Assembly (NCBI GenBank): GCA_025642075.2
Contig: JAODUO010001198.1
Location: forward strand, 156,001 to 220,000
Source of the DNA: Ridgeia piscesae
Lineage: Eukaryota > Annelida > Polychaeta > Sabellida > Siboglinidae
Length of the DNA: 64,000 bases
Direction of reading: 5' to 3'
Numbering within the stretch: the first letter of the stretch is position 1; each line of letters starts with the position of its first letter. The notes beneath the pieces are model-generated. The model had not been told where the DNA came from, did no database searches, and worked only from the letters and a program-made list of their open reading frames with translations. Shown in pieces: positions 1 to 13,900 of this stretch. Both the position numbers and the translations under genes were made by a program.

Positions 1-157
1 ATACATGTCATGGCGAAATGTTTGTGTTGGCAGGTCCTGCGTTGTAAGAGTGATTATTAGTACAAACGTTAGCCTCACTCCGATCACCACGGCCACGGTT
101 TCCTAGTGAAACATGTCGCACTTCTTAGTGTTAATGAAGCAACACATAAGGCGATAT

Positions 158-212
<55 letters not shown>

Positions 213-837
213 GTTATATAATGTATATATTTTATAGTATATATTTAAAATATATCTATATGTATATATAAATATACACACGTATACATATATAACATAT
301 ATGTATATATAAATATACACGTATATATATATATAAAACATATATAATACATATATATATATATATATATTTCTTTTCTATATGTCATTCGTCTTGTAGT
401 TGAGCGAATGCATTTGGAAGAACTATGAATGTACCCAATACCAAGACTTCTTTGCATATCGGCTAGAATGATAACTTATTCACCAAACTCGTAGATTCAC
501 ACCCTTAAGATGTTTTTCACACATCATAACCAGCAGTGTAAATCTGTCTAAACCATAAAACCGAGTAGTCTCCACCCACAACTGGGCAGAAAGAAACAGT
601 GGCCTTGTCCCTGCAAGGTTTTATACATGAACTAGTGGTCAGTATTTATAATACATAGAAATAACTTGACACATTTAGCCTAGATAAACCACCGAATGTT
701 GTACCGTGTTTCATTTGTAAAATGACTCGATAAGCGTACAAATCTATATACACTGTATATATTATCGGTCATAAAGTCATGTTGTTGGGTATAAACTCCA
801 TTCCAATATCATGACTTACCGAAATGTGATTTATCTG
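1..837. other. AT-rich flank with TA microsatellite
   Basis: About 160-370 is a degenerate (TA)n tract. The rest is non-repetitive, AT-rich DNA where I see no gene. The open frames here are products of the TATA-type repeat (Tyr-Ile runs). Confidence 0.8.
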
Positions 838-1130
838 TTTAATGAGCTACAGTTTTTAAATGCAACAGTTGTTCTATCAATATTGACCTAATCATTAAGC
901 TTTCAGTGTAAACATGATAAACTGTCAATGTATTTACATCAAACAGGTATTGATCAAAATTAAATAAACAAATTTTTACTGATTTAAAACACATTGAGAT
1001 TGTCAACTTGCAAGAACAGACATGCCAGTTGTTTTGCACAAAACATGGTTTCGTGGTAAAAACTATCAAACTTTCTACATTTATGAACAAAACTGTGGTC
1101 ACACCTTGAATATATAAAGTGCAGTGAATC

Positions 1131-1491
1131 TTTAATCTAAACAGCAATAGTTATAATTCCACATCTCAGTAACTGTTCATACGAGCTTGGAAAACAATCA
1201 ACTATCTGTCATTAATATTGTGCAGATGGCAAAATGTCAACAAAAACGCTCCCTCCCAATAACTCTTGACCTTTGGCATTTGCTGCTCAATGAATGCTGG
1301 GATAGGTTCATGAACGTTAGAGAGCGTTAAAACTTGGGCAACATTGTGTGCTCACTCCGTGTGTCATACTCCACTTTCTTGTCATTAATTCCAGGATGAA
1401 CGTCACTTTGTGTCGACATCTCGACACATCTCTGGTCAGTGTCACAATCACCGACAGTGTCAACTCAGAAAGAGTCTGCTGACATTTAGGG
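1131..1491 (-). other. Probable 3' UTR of the myosin with ATTAAA signal
   Basis: There is no open frame after the stop. The first poly(A)-like hexamer on the minus strand is ATTAAA at 1136-1131, about 355 nt downstream; another lies at 843-838. No AATAAA was seen between. The true transcript end is unknown. Confidence 0.35.
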
Positions 1492-1615
1492 TCAACTCTG
1501 AAGAATGGACATGATGTTGCCGCGGCGCTGGATGGCCACACTGCCCGGCAGGATGTTGGGTACACCGTCCAGAAAACTGACCTCAACACTCTGCTTGTTC
1601 ATGTGGGTGATCACC
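1492..1615 (-). CDS. Myo1b: Myosin exon 32: C-terminus and stop
   Basis: It encodes (K)[40 protein letters not shown], then TGA at 1494-1492. The phase from exon 31 (AA + G) gives Lys. The last residues are less conserved than the tail core, but the V.F..G motif and position fit the end of TH1. The acceptor is GTTTCAG|G. Confidence 0.88.
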
Positions 1616-4600
1616 CTGAAACAATATGGTCACATGACAGGTCAAGAGGTGACAACCGATAACAGGGATTCATGAATATGGTCACATGATACAAGGCAAA
1701 AAGCCAAAACAAAACAAAATTCATAATATGTTCACATGACACAGGTCTAGAGGTCAGAAAAAAGAGTTTAGTGAACATGGTCACATGACACAGGTCAAGA
1801 GGTCAGAAAAAAGAGTAGTGAACATTGTCACATGACACAGGTCAAGAGGTCAGTAAAAAGAGATTAGTGAACATGGTCACATGATACAGGTCAAGAGGTC
1901 AGAAAGGAAAATATTGAGTCACCAGCAGTAATTTTAGGCAGTACATTTTTTATATATACACAACAAAGGTTTTCTGCTCTTGTTTAGCCCATACAAATGT
2001 GGTTATTTCGGGTTTAAATATGTAATGTTTAAATAACAAATATCTGCAGTCACTTTAATGAAAGAGACCATCTTATAACTGGTCACCACAAACTGCCTGA
2101 CCAACATTTAGCCTCCAAACCACTGAATGTTTCCATCAAAATGATTGTTTTTGAGACGACAAGAAAAGTGGACAATAACAACACAGAGGCCCTCCACATC
2201 ACACAATGACACAGAGGCCCTCCACATCACACAATGACACAGAGGCCCTCCACATCACACAATGACACAGAGGCCCTCCACATCACACAATGACACAGAG
2301 GCCCTCCACATCACACAATGACACAGAGGCCCTCCACATCACACAATGACACAGAGGCCCTCCACATCACACAATGACACAGAGGCCCTCCACATCACAC
2401 AATGACACAGAGGCCCTCCACATCACACAATGACACAGAGGCCCTCCACATCACACAATGACACACAGGCCCTCCACATCACACAATGACACACAGGCCC
2501 TCCACATCACACAATGACACAGAGGCCCTCCACATCACACAATGACACAGAGGCCCTCCACATCACACAATGACACAGAGGCCCTCCACATCACACAATG
2601 ACACACAGGCCCTCCACATCACACAATGACACACAGGCCCTCCACATCACACAATGACACAGAGGCCCTCCACATCACACAATGACACAGAGGCCCTCCA
2701 CATCACACAATGACACAGAGGCCCTCCACATCACACAATGACACAGAGGCCCTCCACATCACACAATGACACAGAGGCCCTCCACATCACACAATGACAC
2801 AGAGGCCCTCCACATCACACAATGACACACAGGCCCTCCACATCACACAATGACACACAGGCCCTCCACATCACACAATGACACAGAGGCCCTCCACATC
2901 ACACAATGACACAGAGGCCCTCCACATCACACAATGACACAGAGGCCCTCCACTCACACAATGACACAGAGGCCCTCCACTCACACAATGACACAGAGGC
3001 CCTCCACATCACACAATGACACAGAGGCCCTCCACATCACACAATGACACAGAGGCCCTCCACATCACACAATGACACAGAGGCCCTCCACATCACACAA
3101 GACACAGAGGCCCTCCACATCACACAATGACACACAGGCCCTCCACATCACACAATGACACACAGGCCCTCCACATCACACAATGACACAGAGGCCCTCC
3201 ACATCACACAATGACACAGAGGCCCTCCACATCACACAATACACAGAGGCCCTCCACATCACACAATGACACACAGGCCCTCCACATCACACAATGACAC
3301 AAAGGCCCTCCACATCACACAATGACACAGAGGCCCTCCACATCACACAATGACACAAGGCCCTCCACATCACACAATGACACACAGGCCCTCCACATCA
3401 CACAATGACACACAGGCCCTCCACATCACACAATGACACACAGGCCCTCCACATCACACAATGACACACAGGCCCTCCACATCACACAATGACACACAGG
3501 CCCTCCACATCACACAATGACACCCGAGGCCCTCCACATCACACAATGACACCCGAGGCCCTCCACATCACACAATGACACAGAGGCCCTCCACATCACA
3601 CAATGACACAGAGGCCCTCCACATCACACAATGACACAGAGGCCCTCCACATCACACAATGACACAGAGGCCCTCCACATCACACAATGACACAGAGGCC
3701 CTCCACATCACACAATGACACAGAGGCCCTCCACATCACACAATGACACAGAGGCCCTCCACATCACACAATGACACAGAGGCCCTCCACGTCACACAAT
3801 GACACAGAGGCCCTCCACGTCACACAATGACACAGAGGCCCTCCACGTCACACAATGACACAGAGGCCCTCCACATCACACAATGACACAGAGGCCCTCC
3901 ACATCACACAATGACACAGAGGCCCTCCACATCATACAATGACACAGAGGCCCTCCACATCACACAAAGACACAGAGGCCCTCCACATCACATAATGACA
4001 CACATTTACATGAACATTCCAGCTTTAAGAACCACTTAAATTAATTCGGCAGAATTAAATAAGTTTATATTTAAAAATATGATTTTACGACAAAACAACA
4101 GTTGCCAAATGAACAATCCTGTTGTAGTGAGAACTTCCAGTGGGTAGTTTTGCTTTTTTACAAAATTAATTTGAAATCAGTTGAGCAAAAAATCAAACTG
4201 AGGAGACACTTATAAATTGTAATGATCCTGGAACCATGTCACTAAGATAACCATGGAACCATGTCACTAAGATAACCGTGGAACCATGTCACTAAGATAA
4301 CCATGGAACCATGTCACTAAGATAACCATGGAACCATGTCACTAAGATAACCATGGAACCATGTCACTAAGATAACCATGGAACCATGTCACTAAGATAA
4401 CCATGGAACCATGTCACTAAGATAACCATGGAACCATGTCACTAAGATAACCATGGAACCATGTCGCTAAGATAACCATGGAACCATGTCACCAAGATAA
4501 CCATGGAACCATGTCGCTAAGATAACCATGGAACCATGTCGCTAAGATAACCATGGAACCATGTCACTAAGATAACCATGGAACCATGTCACTAAGATAA

Positions 4601-7600
4601 CCATGGAACCATGTCGCTAAGATAACCATGGAACCATGTCACTAAGATAATGAGCTGGCAAGGATGAAACCACCTTGAAACTGTAGCGTGAGTTAAATTC
4701 AAAGAACATTTTCAAAATGCAAATAGCATGTCACCAAGGGCAAGATTTCCATGACACACTAATGGGAGAAGCCCCGGAGTGCCACCTGGTGTTGACAGTT
4801 TTCACTGTTAAGGAGCAAAAAAATTAAAGAGCAAAATATGGCTCATGAGTTAATCTGAATGTTAGTGAAATGGGCCCCAAAGCTTCAATGCCATTGCACA
4901 CATTATAAACAAGGCTTCACGTTATTGTTTATAATTTATATACATTCATGCATCCAGCACACCAATTCTACAGATCAGTAATGATACGTACTTTGTTCCA
5001 AACTGGATCTGTGGTTTCTTGGTATCAGCACCGTCCACCTTGTCAGCGCCCTCTACCTGTAGGAAAAGTTTCGCAACGATTTCGATGACGTGATCACTGC
5101 TGAAGAGGAAGTCCCCCTTCTTCATTCCGTTGCCGCCATTCTCCGGCTGAAGACACAAGGCACACTCACATTTTATAACACTTTATTGTCTGTCTCAAAA
5201 CAGTGGCATTTTTAAACTGAATTTTTTTCTTCACTCCTCCATTGATTAATTAATAAAAAATATTTATAAAAATATACATATAGATATATAATTATAATAA
5301 ACAATATTTAAAAAATAGAAAATAATAATAATAATAACTTATAAAATGTTAATAATAAAATATATTAACATAATAAAGTTAATACAATTTATTTCAAGAT
5401 TTTATTTGTGATTTACAGTGCCCTTAAAATAAAATATACATGCAAACAAACAACATTACTGCATACTATGTTTATTTGTTACAAAATTTACACATGTTAA
5501 AAAGTTCACTTGTATCATTTACAGGTTTCATAGAAAGCATAACCCAGCTGTAACGCAGACAAGGACACTGACTTTGTACGTGTACAATGTTCTAGAGTAG
5601 TCCATTTTGTTTACATTCGCATTGATTTATCAAATATAAAAGATCAAACTGTGAACACAGAGAGAATAAAATAAAAATATCCGAGTATGTTAAATACTTA
5701 CTCTGGTGATGTGGAAGATGACGAGATGGTCATTGAAGGGACTAAGTGAGATGCCGTCCACTTCAGTCATGGGAACACGGTACTTGACCGCTAGACTGTG
5801 GTGGTCCAGTATCAACAGAACGGTGTTGGTCATCACCAGCAACTGTGGCACCATCTGCAGGGAGACAGCAGAACTAACACACACACCAAAAAAGTTAATG
5901 TTTAAATCTTAATGACACAAAGTGTTGCGAGACATACTGTGTAACCTTGCTATTACTGTCACCCTTGGAACTGGGCAGAAGTGACCTGTATAGAGAGGTG
6001 GTTGTATTAGTGGACCTAAGACCAGATTTGACTTTTCTATATAATGTTTCCTCTATTTCCTATTAAATTTGAATAGATAGTAAAAAATGTAGCAGCATTT
6101 TCAACCTGCCCTGGAAAATTCGTGAAAAATTCTAATACCTAATTGTTCTTGTACATGTTGCGTTGTGAAATAAAAGTTACTTACTTAGTTGGGTAATAAG
6201 GAATCTTGTTTTAATAAAATATTCTTCTGTTGAAAATTTTCACGCATGTTCAAGTAATAGATGATCCCTTGAGGGAGCGGGGGTGGATAAGAATGCTACT
6301 GAAAGTTACGGTACCTTGCCGTTTTTCCGGTTCACTTTCATGATGATGTCGGCGAAAGTGAAGTCAGGCGTGTCCCCCATCACTTTCTTCCACTTCTCAT
6401 TCTGATGCAAACTCACGTAGTCTCCTCTGAATGGCTGAGGTACACTGGCAGGAGAACACACTTTGTCACCACTGGGCGCGTTACACATGCAGCTGCAGAA
6501 GTGTGATTGTGTACACGTAGTAGTAAAAGATTTATTTCAAGATGATACAACGTGATTTTCAAGTTATTTCTTGGTGCCATGTTATGTGGTGCATCGCGAT
6601 TTTCAATGGGCCATCATCACCTAACACACTCTTACATATAATAAAGGTTTAGATAACGTATATAGTTCATAATAAATTAACTTAATAACATTTATTATAA
6701 TAAACAAAATTATAAATAACACGTTTCTTCTCAACCACACCATCCTGCCCTGTCTGGGAAGCATTTAGCCATGCTTCAATTAATGCATAAAGACTTCTCC
6801 TATACAAAATCCACTACTATATATAGCCAGGTACTCTTCATACAGCTGAATGAACTGTGGCAATGTAGGAGCAAACTTGCCCAAGGTTCAACCTGGGTTC
6901 TCTTGATTGAGAATCCAATATCCCGCCCACTGCGCTGCTGCACTCCACTAGCCACTGTCCAACAGCTGTAGTGACCACCTACCTCTCGGCATAGTTGGCC
7001 TTCTTGTCCTTGAAGAGGTCGCTGGCCACCAGTTTTTCCTGCAGTTTCTTCTTGGTCACCTTGTCCAGCTGCAGTCTGTACTTCCGACACTGCGAGAAAT
7101 CATTCATGGCTCAGTCACTCAATGAACATTATGAATACTTTAACATCAATCAAGTATATGAAAAATACTGGTTCATGCCTCCAAATTGTTTACAGACTGC
7201 CAGAATATACGTGTCCTTTGGAGCATTGTTATTTGGGGCTTGCTGCATTTTGATCGGTGGGCCATAGAGGTTCACCCTCACACACCAGGGGGCACTGCGC
7301 CACATTATGTCAGTACCGTCACAAATCTCCTCTTTCAACCAGAGCAATGAAACTGACCCCAAGGAGTGTGGTCAGCCTCGGGTCACGTGATATAATTTTG
7401 GGTGATTTCTGCATGCTTGCAATGTTACGAATGCGAATGGGTTATTATGTTGCGATTTCTACCAGTTATTTAACCATCTTCAATTTTATGTGTGTATTTG
7501 CGCTGTTTCCACGGCTGACTCAGCAGTGGCTGGTTCACTCCCACTGCTTGTGGAGATGATCAGCCAGGGGTACTGTAGCGCAGTGCAACGACTCATGGTT

Positions 7601-8423
7601 TGTGAGGATGCAGATATTCAAAGAACACACAAACATAAAACAATCTACAGAAATAGGTGATTAGGTGTGCTTGGCCACAGGACAACACTAAGGTCCTGGG
7701 AACAAAACAAATGAATATGTACTAATTACATAAACAGCTCAAATGGCACTAATTTGTCATTGAAAAATACTGAACTGTAGCCAATAATGGCTAAGACTGA
7801 CATGAATGGCAAATTGTGCTAAAAGGGACACTTTTGAGTAATTCAAGAGGGACAAAAATTATTTCTGGTCAATGGCTAGGTGGCGCCACCCACCCGCCAC
7901 TGGTGGTACATCTGCTTGAGATGTTGGGAGGTTGCCTTGAAGCGGGGCGGGGCGTCGGGCCACGTGTCATCCAGGGGCGATAGGGTGGGCAACTCGCACC
8001 GCAACTTCTCCAAGTACATGAATTTCTGAAATGAAAAGCATCAACACAGTGTAGTCCATCTAATGACAATTTTGATTTCTCTATACATCTCCAGTACCTT
8101 GCAATGTTCTGTTGGCTGGCTGCTTGTGTACGTTGTATGGTGCTCAGACTCACATGGTCTTAAGATGTTTCAATCAAGTGTTTCTTTTTTCATAATATTA
8201 TCGCCAAACTGACCTTCTATTCTGGTGTAGGGTGGATACGGCCAGGGTATTTGTCACCTTCAGTGGTTCTGTCACATTTTGAAATGAGATAGGACCGACA
8301 TTAAGGTGATCTTGGATTCACAAGCGATATAAAGTCTGCAATGCCGAGTGTCTGTTTTAACACCAATTATATCTTACCTGTTCTTACTCCTTTATTGAAT
8401 TCAGCCGTGCTAGTTCCTACACT

Positions 8424-8493
<70 letters not shown>

Positions 8494-8585
8494 GTGTGTC
8501 TCTCTCTCTCTGTCTCTCTGTCTCTCTGTCTCTCTGTCTCTCTGTCTCTCTGTCTCTCTGTCTCTCTTCTCTGTCTCTCTCTATG

Positions 8586-8660
<75 letters not shown>

Positions 8661-10919
8661 GACTACTGATTAGTATGTCAAAAGTTACATCATCATACAT
8701 ATCCATGAGTGGATAAAACTGTAATATGGAGACACCCACCACCAGGTGAATTACATGGCGAATTACACGTTCATCCACTGTCAAGAAACAAACTGGTACC
8801 CACCAGTACTTGCTTCATGAAACGAATAATCTTGGGACCAGCGATTGCACGGAATTTCCGTCTGAACTCCTTGCGTACTTTCCAGCCTCGACAGAATTTC
8901 TGCATGACAATCGCTGCCACCAGGCGACGCTTCTCTTCTCGCAACTGTCGCAACAGTTTCCTCGCCTGAACAACGAAACATTCAAATTGGTGAAATGCTC
9001 AGTAATTATCAAAATCAATGTAATACATATCAAGCACGATTATCTCAATGATCATGATCACATAAATTGCTTAGGTAAGTGTAAAACAGTTTCTGAATAC
9101 AAACACAACGGCATACAAGAAACTTCTTTATTCGAAGAAAAATCACATGGAATTTCCGACTGAACTCATTGCGTACTTTCCAGCCTCGACAGAATTTCTG
9201 CATGACAATCGTTGCCAACAGGCGGCGCTTCTCTTCTCGCAATTGTCGCAACAGTTTCCTCGCCTGAATAATGGAACATTCAAATTGGTGAAATACATAT
9301 CAAACACGATTATCTCAATGATCATGATCATCACATAAATTGCTTAGGTAAGTGTTTCTGAATACAAACACGTCATACAAGAAATTTCTCTATTCAAAGA
9401 AAAATCGCGTGGATATAAAGTAATCACCAAAGTAAGACATTATGTTTGCTACAAAATATTACTTATACATCCATGAAATATTACTGTCTGCAGAATGTTT
9501 AATGAGATCATATTCAGTACACCAGACACATTAACAAAAGATTGACTGATTCACAGAAATTAAATGTACCAGTATTTTAGTAAACCATATTAATCCATAT
9601 GAAATAGTAGAAAAAAGTGTGAAATGTGGTACTTGGGGAAACCACGCTTGTGATACGTAGCAAACAGCTTAGGGTGAGGAAAATAAGAAACTACCTTCCA
9701 ACCCCGGGCGTAGGAACATATGACAAGGGTCGCAGCACACACTTTCTTGTATCTTTGCCTCGCCTGCAATAAAAAGTCCCAAGTCAAGTGATATCGTAAG
9801 ATAGTATTAATACTTGAGATTGGGGAAATGATAATGTAATTAAACAACAATAACCCACTTTTATGTTCAATAAATATAAATCAACATAAAGACTATTTAT
9901 GAGACTAATAAATAAATTAAAGCTCATAAATAGATGACAGGATCATAATACTTTACATATAACTATCAACAACAAATAACATAATAATACATCCCTAGCC
10001 AGGCTGCTAAAACTTCCCTCAATATTTCTATTTTGTTTCTATCATCACACCAACTAATATTAACCAGGTATTTCTATTACGTGTCAGGTGCTTGACAACG
10101 ACATTACCAAAAATAACTTAACAAACCAATACTGCAAATAAAATGTACAGTTTCACAATATCTATCGACATAACATCATTGACAAAGTAATCATTTCCAA
10201 GAGATAATATGTAAAACAAATTACTGAACACTTCCACCTTTGTTCCTATTCCATGCCTTACCGCGTAGCCTCGATAGAACCGGGCGATGGAGATCTCGGC
10301 TGCCCGTAGACGGAGGTAGCGTTGGCGCTGCTTCCAGCCTCTGTAGATCTTCTGTAGCAACGTCGCCAGGATGTGGATCTTCACCAGCCTCTGTTCCTCC
10401 ATCGCAAACAACTGAAACATGACGGTGAGTTCAGAAACATTTGACGGTGTTTCATTTAAGCTTTTCGCTGTTATTCTGAGGCGTCTGAGGCATCAATTAA
10501 TCTGAATCTGTGTTAGAGATAATAACATCATAATAATGATTGTAGCACTTCTATAGAGCCTATATCTTTGAAAATTCAAGCTCAGAGGCGCAACAAACAA
10601 AATCATTCGGCATAATCGTAAACAGGGACAGGCAAAAGACAAAGTCATCTTTGGAGCATGGAACTGGCAAAAATTCATGATGGAAAAGCAATTTCAAACA
10701 AATATTCTTTGAGTTCTCTACGAAAGGTGGCTATAGTTTCAGAAGATTTAATTGTAACAGATCAGCAGAAACTCCTCGAGGCCCCCTACACTTTACACTT
10801 TACTGTGTGACAGATCTTTTGTTCCATCAAACACCATCTGAGTTATCTATGAAGTTTGCAGCCATACACAAATAATCTCTATGCAGTAAGTATGCTGCAA
10901 TTAATGTGTAATATATATA

Positions 10920-10995
<76 letters not shown>

Positions 10996-13900
10996 ACTTC
11001 ACACCTGATTCACATAGTTGTATTAACAGAGGTAACATATGGGATATTTTATTCCCTCTTTCGGACTTTTTGTGGACCAATGACTTATATTGCCCCATCT
11101 GATATACACAGACAATGAGAGCTGAATGATGCTCCCTGCTGGTAGATTCAAGATGGCCGCCGAAATCAACCAACAGTCTAACTATAATGATAGTAATAAT
11201 ATTGTTTTTCTATAGCTAATTCCCGCATTATGTAACCAGATGAGGAACAGATTATCTCATGTTGTGTGGGTGCTAGTAGTGTTAATATGTTTACGAATAA
11301 ATCCAACATACACCTAAGAAGGGCAGGTTTCACTCAGATAGATAGGTTCGACTCTCGATAAGCCAAAGGGCTTCCTTGTCCACCTGCCATCTATAGTTGA
11401 TTCTCTAGGTGGCAATCTCGTTAAATCTTGTTGAATCCTGTTCTCTCGCATGTTGCTAGTCGTACCGTACCGTTCGCGGGTTCTTGATGAAGATCTTTGT
11501 CTTTCCGAAGGCGACTTCCTCTTCTGCGACATTCAGGTAGGTGAAGATCTCCTGGACTCCCTTGGCAGGGCTGCCGTACCAGTGGGGCCAGGTCGTCTCT
11601 GACAACATCTTGTAGCGGTACAAGAAGACCTCGTACTTCTGACGGAAGGCGTAGCCTGCGCGCCGCACCCGCACATTCTCCATCAGTCTGAAGCGAAATG
11701 CACCATCAGTCTAGTCATCAAACACACACCAGGGGGCGCCCTGTTTCATTGTAAAGTCACATTATATCCATCAGAATCAGAACCAGGGGGTTTAGAAGGA
11801 GCCTTTACCCCATGGCCGTATAAGCTCTGACAAAACACAACTGCTGTGTCCTCTCATCTGCATATACACATATTCCGTTGTTCAGTGTGTGTACCTTATT
11901 TAATTAATCATGTATATTACATTATTCCAAATATTTTTATTTTTTATTTATATTAGATCATATCAATTATTATCTATCGATTTCAGGGTATTGTATGTTT
12001 TTATTCATTCATTTGATGTAGTAGTATATTTTAACATAATCGTTTGATGCGTGTGAGTGTATTGTCAGTAATTTGTCATGTGAACATACTTGTACGATGA
12101 CTCCACATTACAATGCATTCCAAAGTTTTATTGTAACTGCAGTGAAAACACACAACAATAACGTTGGTCTTATTTCTTCTGATATGTTATAAACTGTACC
12201 TAATTCTGATAGGAGTAAATCCTTGGAACCCAAGCTTGGAAAGAAAGATCACGCCCATCCACATTCTCAATACTTCATAGCTCAGGACTTCACTTTCTAT
12301 TTTCTTTATTTGTCAATTACTTTCATACTGATAAACATTTTAGAAGCTCAATGTACACATACTGGAGATCCCTATCATACACATAATATTGTATTGTATT
12401 TGTTAACATATTTTCTATAATTATTTTAATCACATATTCAATTTTATTTCATCATGTATTTATTTATTTTTATTACCCACTTATTTATTATTTTACTTGT
12501 ACCCCAGAATTGCTTTAGTATTTTTTTAAGTATTGTACTTTTTTAAATTGTATTGTATTTAATGTATACATACGGACTATTTGTCGGAAATAAACATACT
12601 ATTCACTATCTATGCATATTCAGAAGCATAGCAAGACAAAAGACAGCCTAGCAATAGGTACGCCTGAGTTAACAAATACATGGACATGTTTGGTAGAAAA
12701 CACTGAACATCCATTTTGTATTGAAGTTAAGATCTATGAATATTATCTCATAAAACAACATATTTTATGTGAAACACTTGTACTGTTCCTTATATAGAAA
12801 TATGTATCAAAATTATGGTAAGCAAGATTTACATTTACTTTACATTAAGTCACCAGATACATGTCTTGATGGATGGGCAGCCAGAATTATCGTCTGGTAA
12901 GAAACTGAAGATTGGAGACAGATGGCCACATACCCCAAATATCTCACTTGGTGTCTCACAATTGTCTCATCGAACATGTTCGCTTTCTTGAAGTCGTTTG
13001 GCTGTAAACAGATGAAACTACTGAATTACTATCTCATTAAAATCACTCACAATAATTAAACAACTTTCCTTGGATTCCTGACATAATTTCCAATCTGAAT
13101 ACAAAATGCCCTTAAATAATTTTTCCTAGTAAGATCAGAATATGCACAGAGATAATAAGCATGCAGGAAACCAACTCGCGATATAGTGTTAATTCAGACA
13201 TGACCAAAATTATAAGAGATTTCAACATGGCAAACACTATTTAAGCTGTATGCCAACAAACTGGAGCTTTGACCCATTGAAGAGCATTAATTTTTATTTT
13301 GCACACACACAAGTTTGACACAGAATGGGAACATCAATATTAAACACTGAAAAACTTGAATTAGAAACAGGCACAATGCCATCCAAGCAATATTTATGAT
13401 TACACAACTAGTAATTTCTACTCACATCGACGTTTCAGCCTCCATCGACGGCCTTCATCAGTAGAAATTACTAGTTGTGTAATCATAAATATTGCTTGAA
13501 TAAAATATGTCCAACTTGAGGAACATTTTCATGAATAGGTGCAATGCCTAGACGCAGCAGTACGTAAAACACTGACTAAAATGTAGCGCTTTAAAGCGCT
13601 CGTAAAGTGAGGGTGCCATTATTTTTCATTTAATATTATGTTATTATGTCTATAACATGCTGAAGGTTTAATGCCTGTCAAATTGGGTTTAGTTACTTTA
13701 CTAAGCTCGGAACAATGTTCACAGTTTGAAACATTCCACCCGCAACACGTTCAAATGGTAAACAAAACATCCAGTTTCAAAACAAAATTGCAATACTCTT
13801 TGATGTTTTACAGTCAACTAGACTGCCGACTTCCTGTTACAAATTATTGCTCGGCCAATTCAGGGCAGAGGAACTGCACCCTACCTTAAAACGCTGTCTC

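Noticed and set aside
2180..4002. CRISPR-like regular repeats
   Set aside because: Units are contiguous with no unique spacers, and the host is an animal; this is an ordinary minisatellite.
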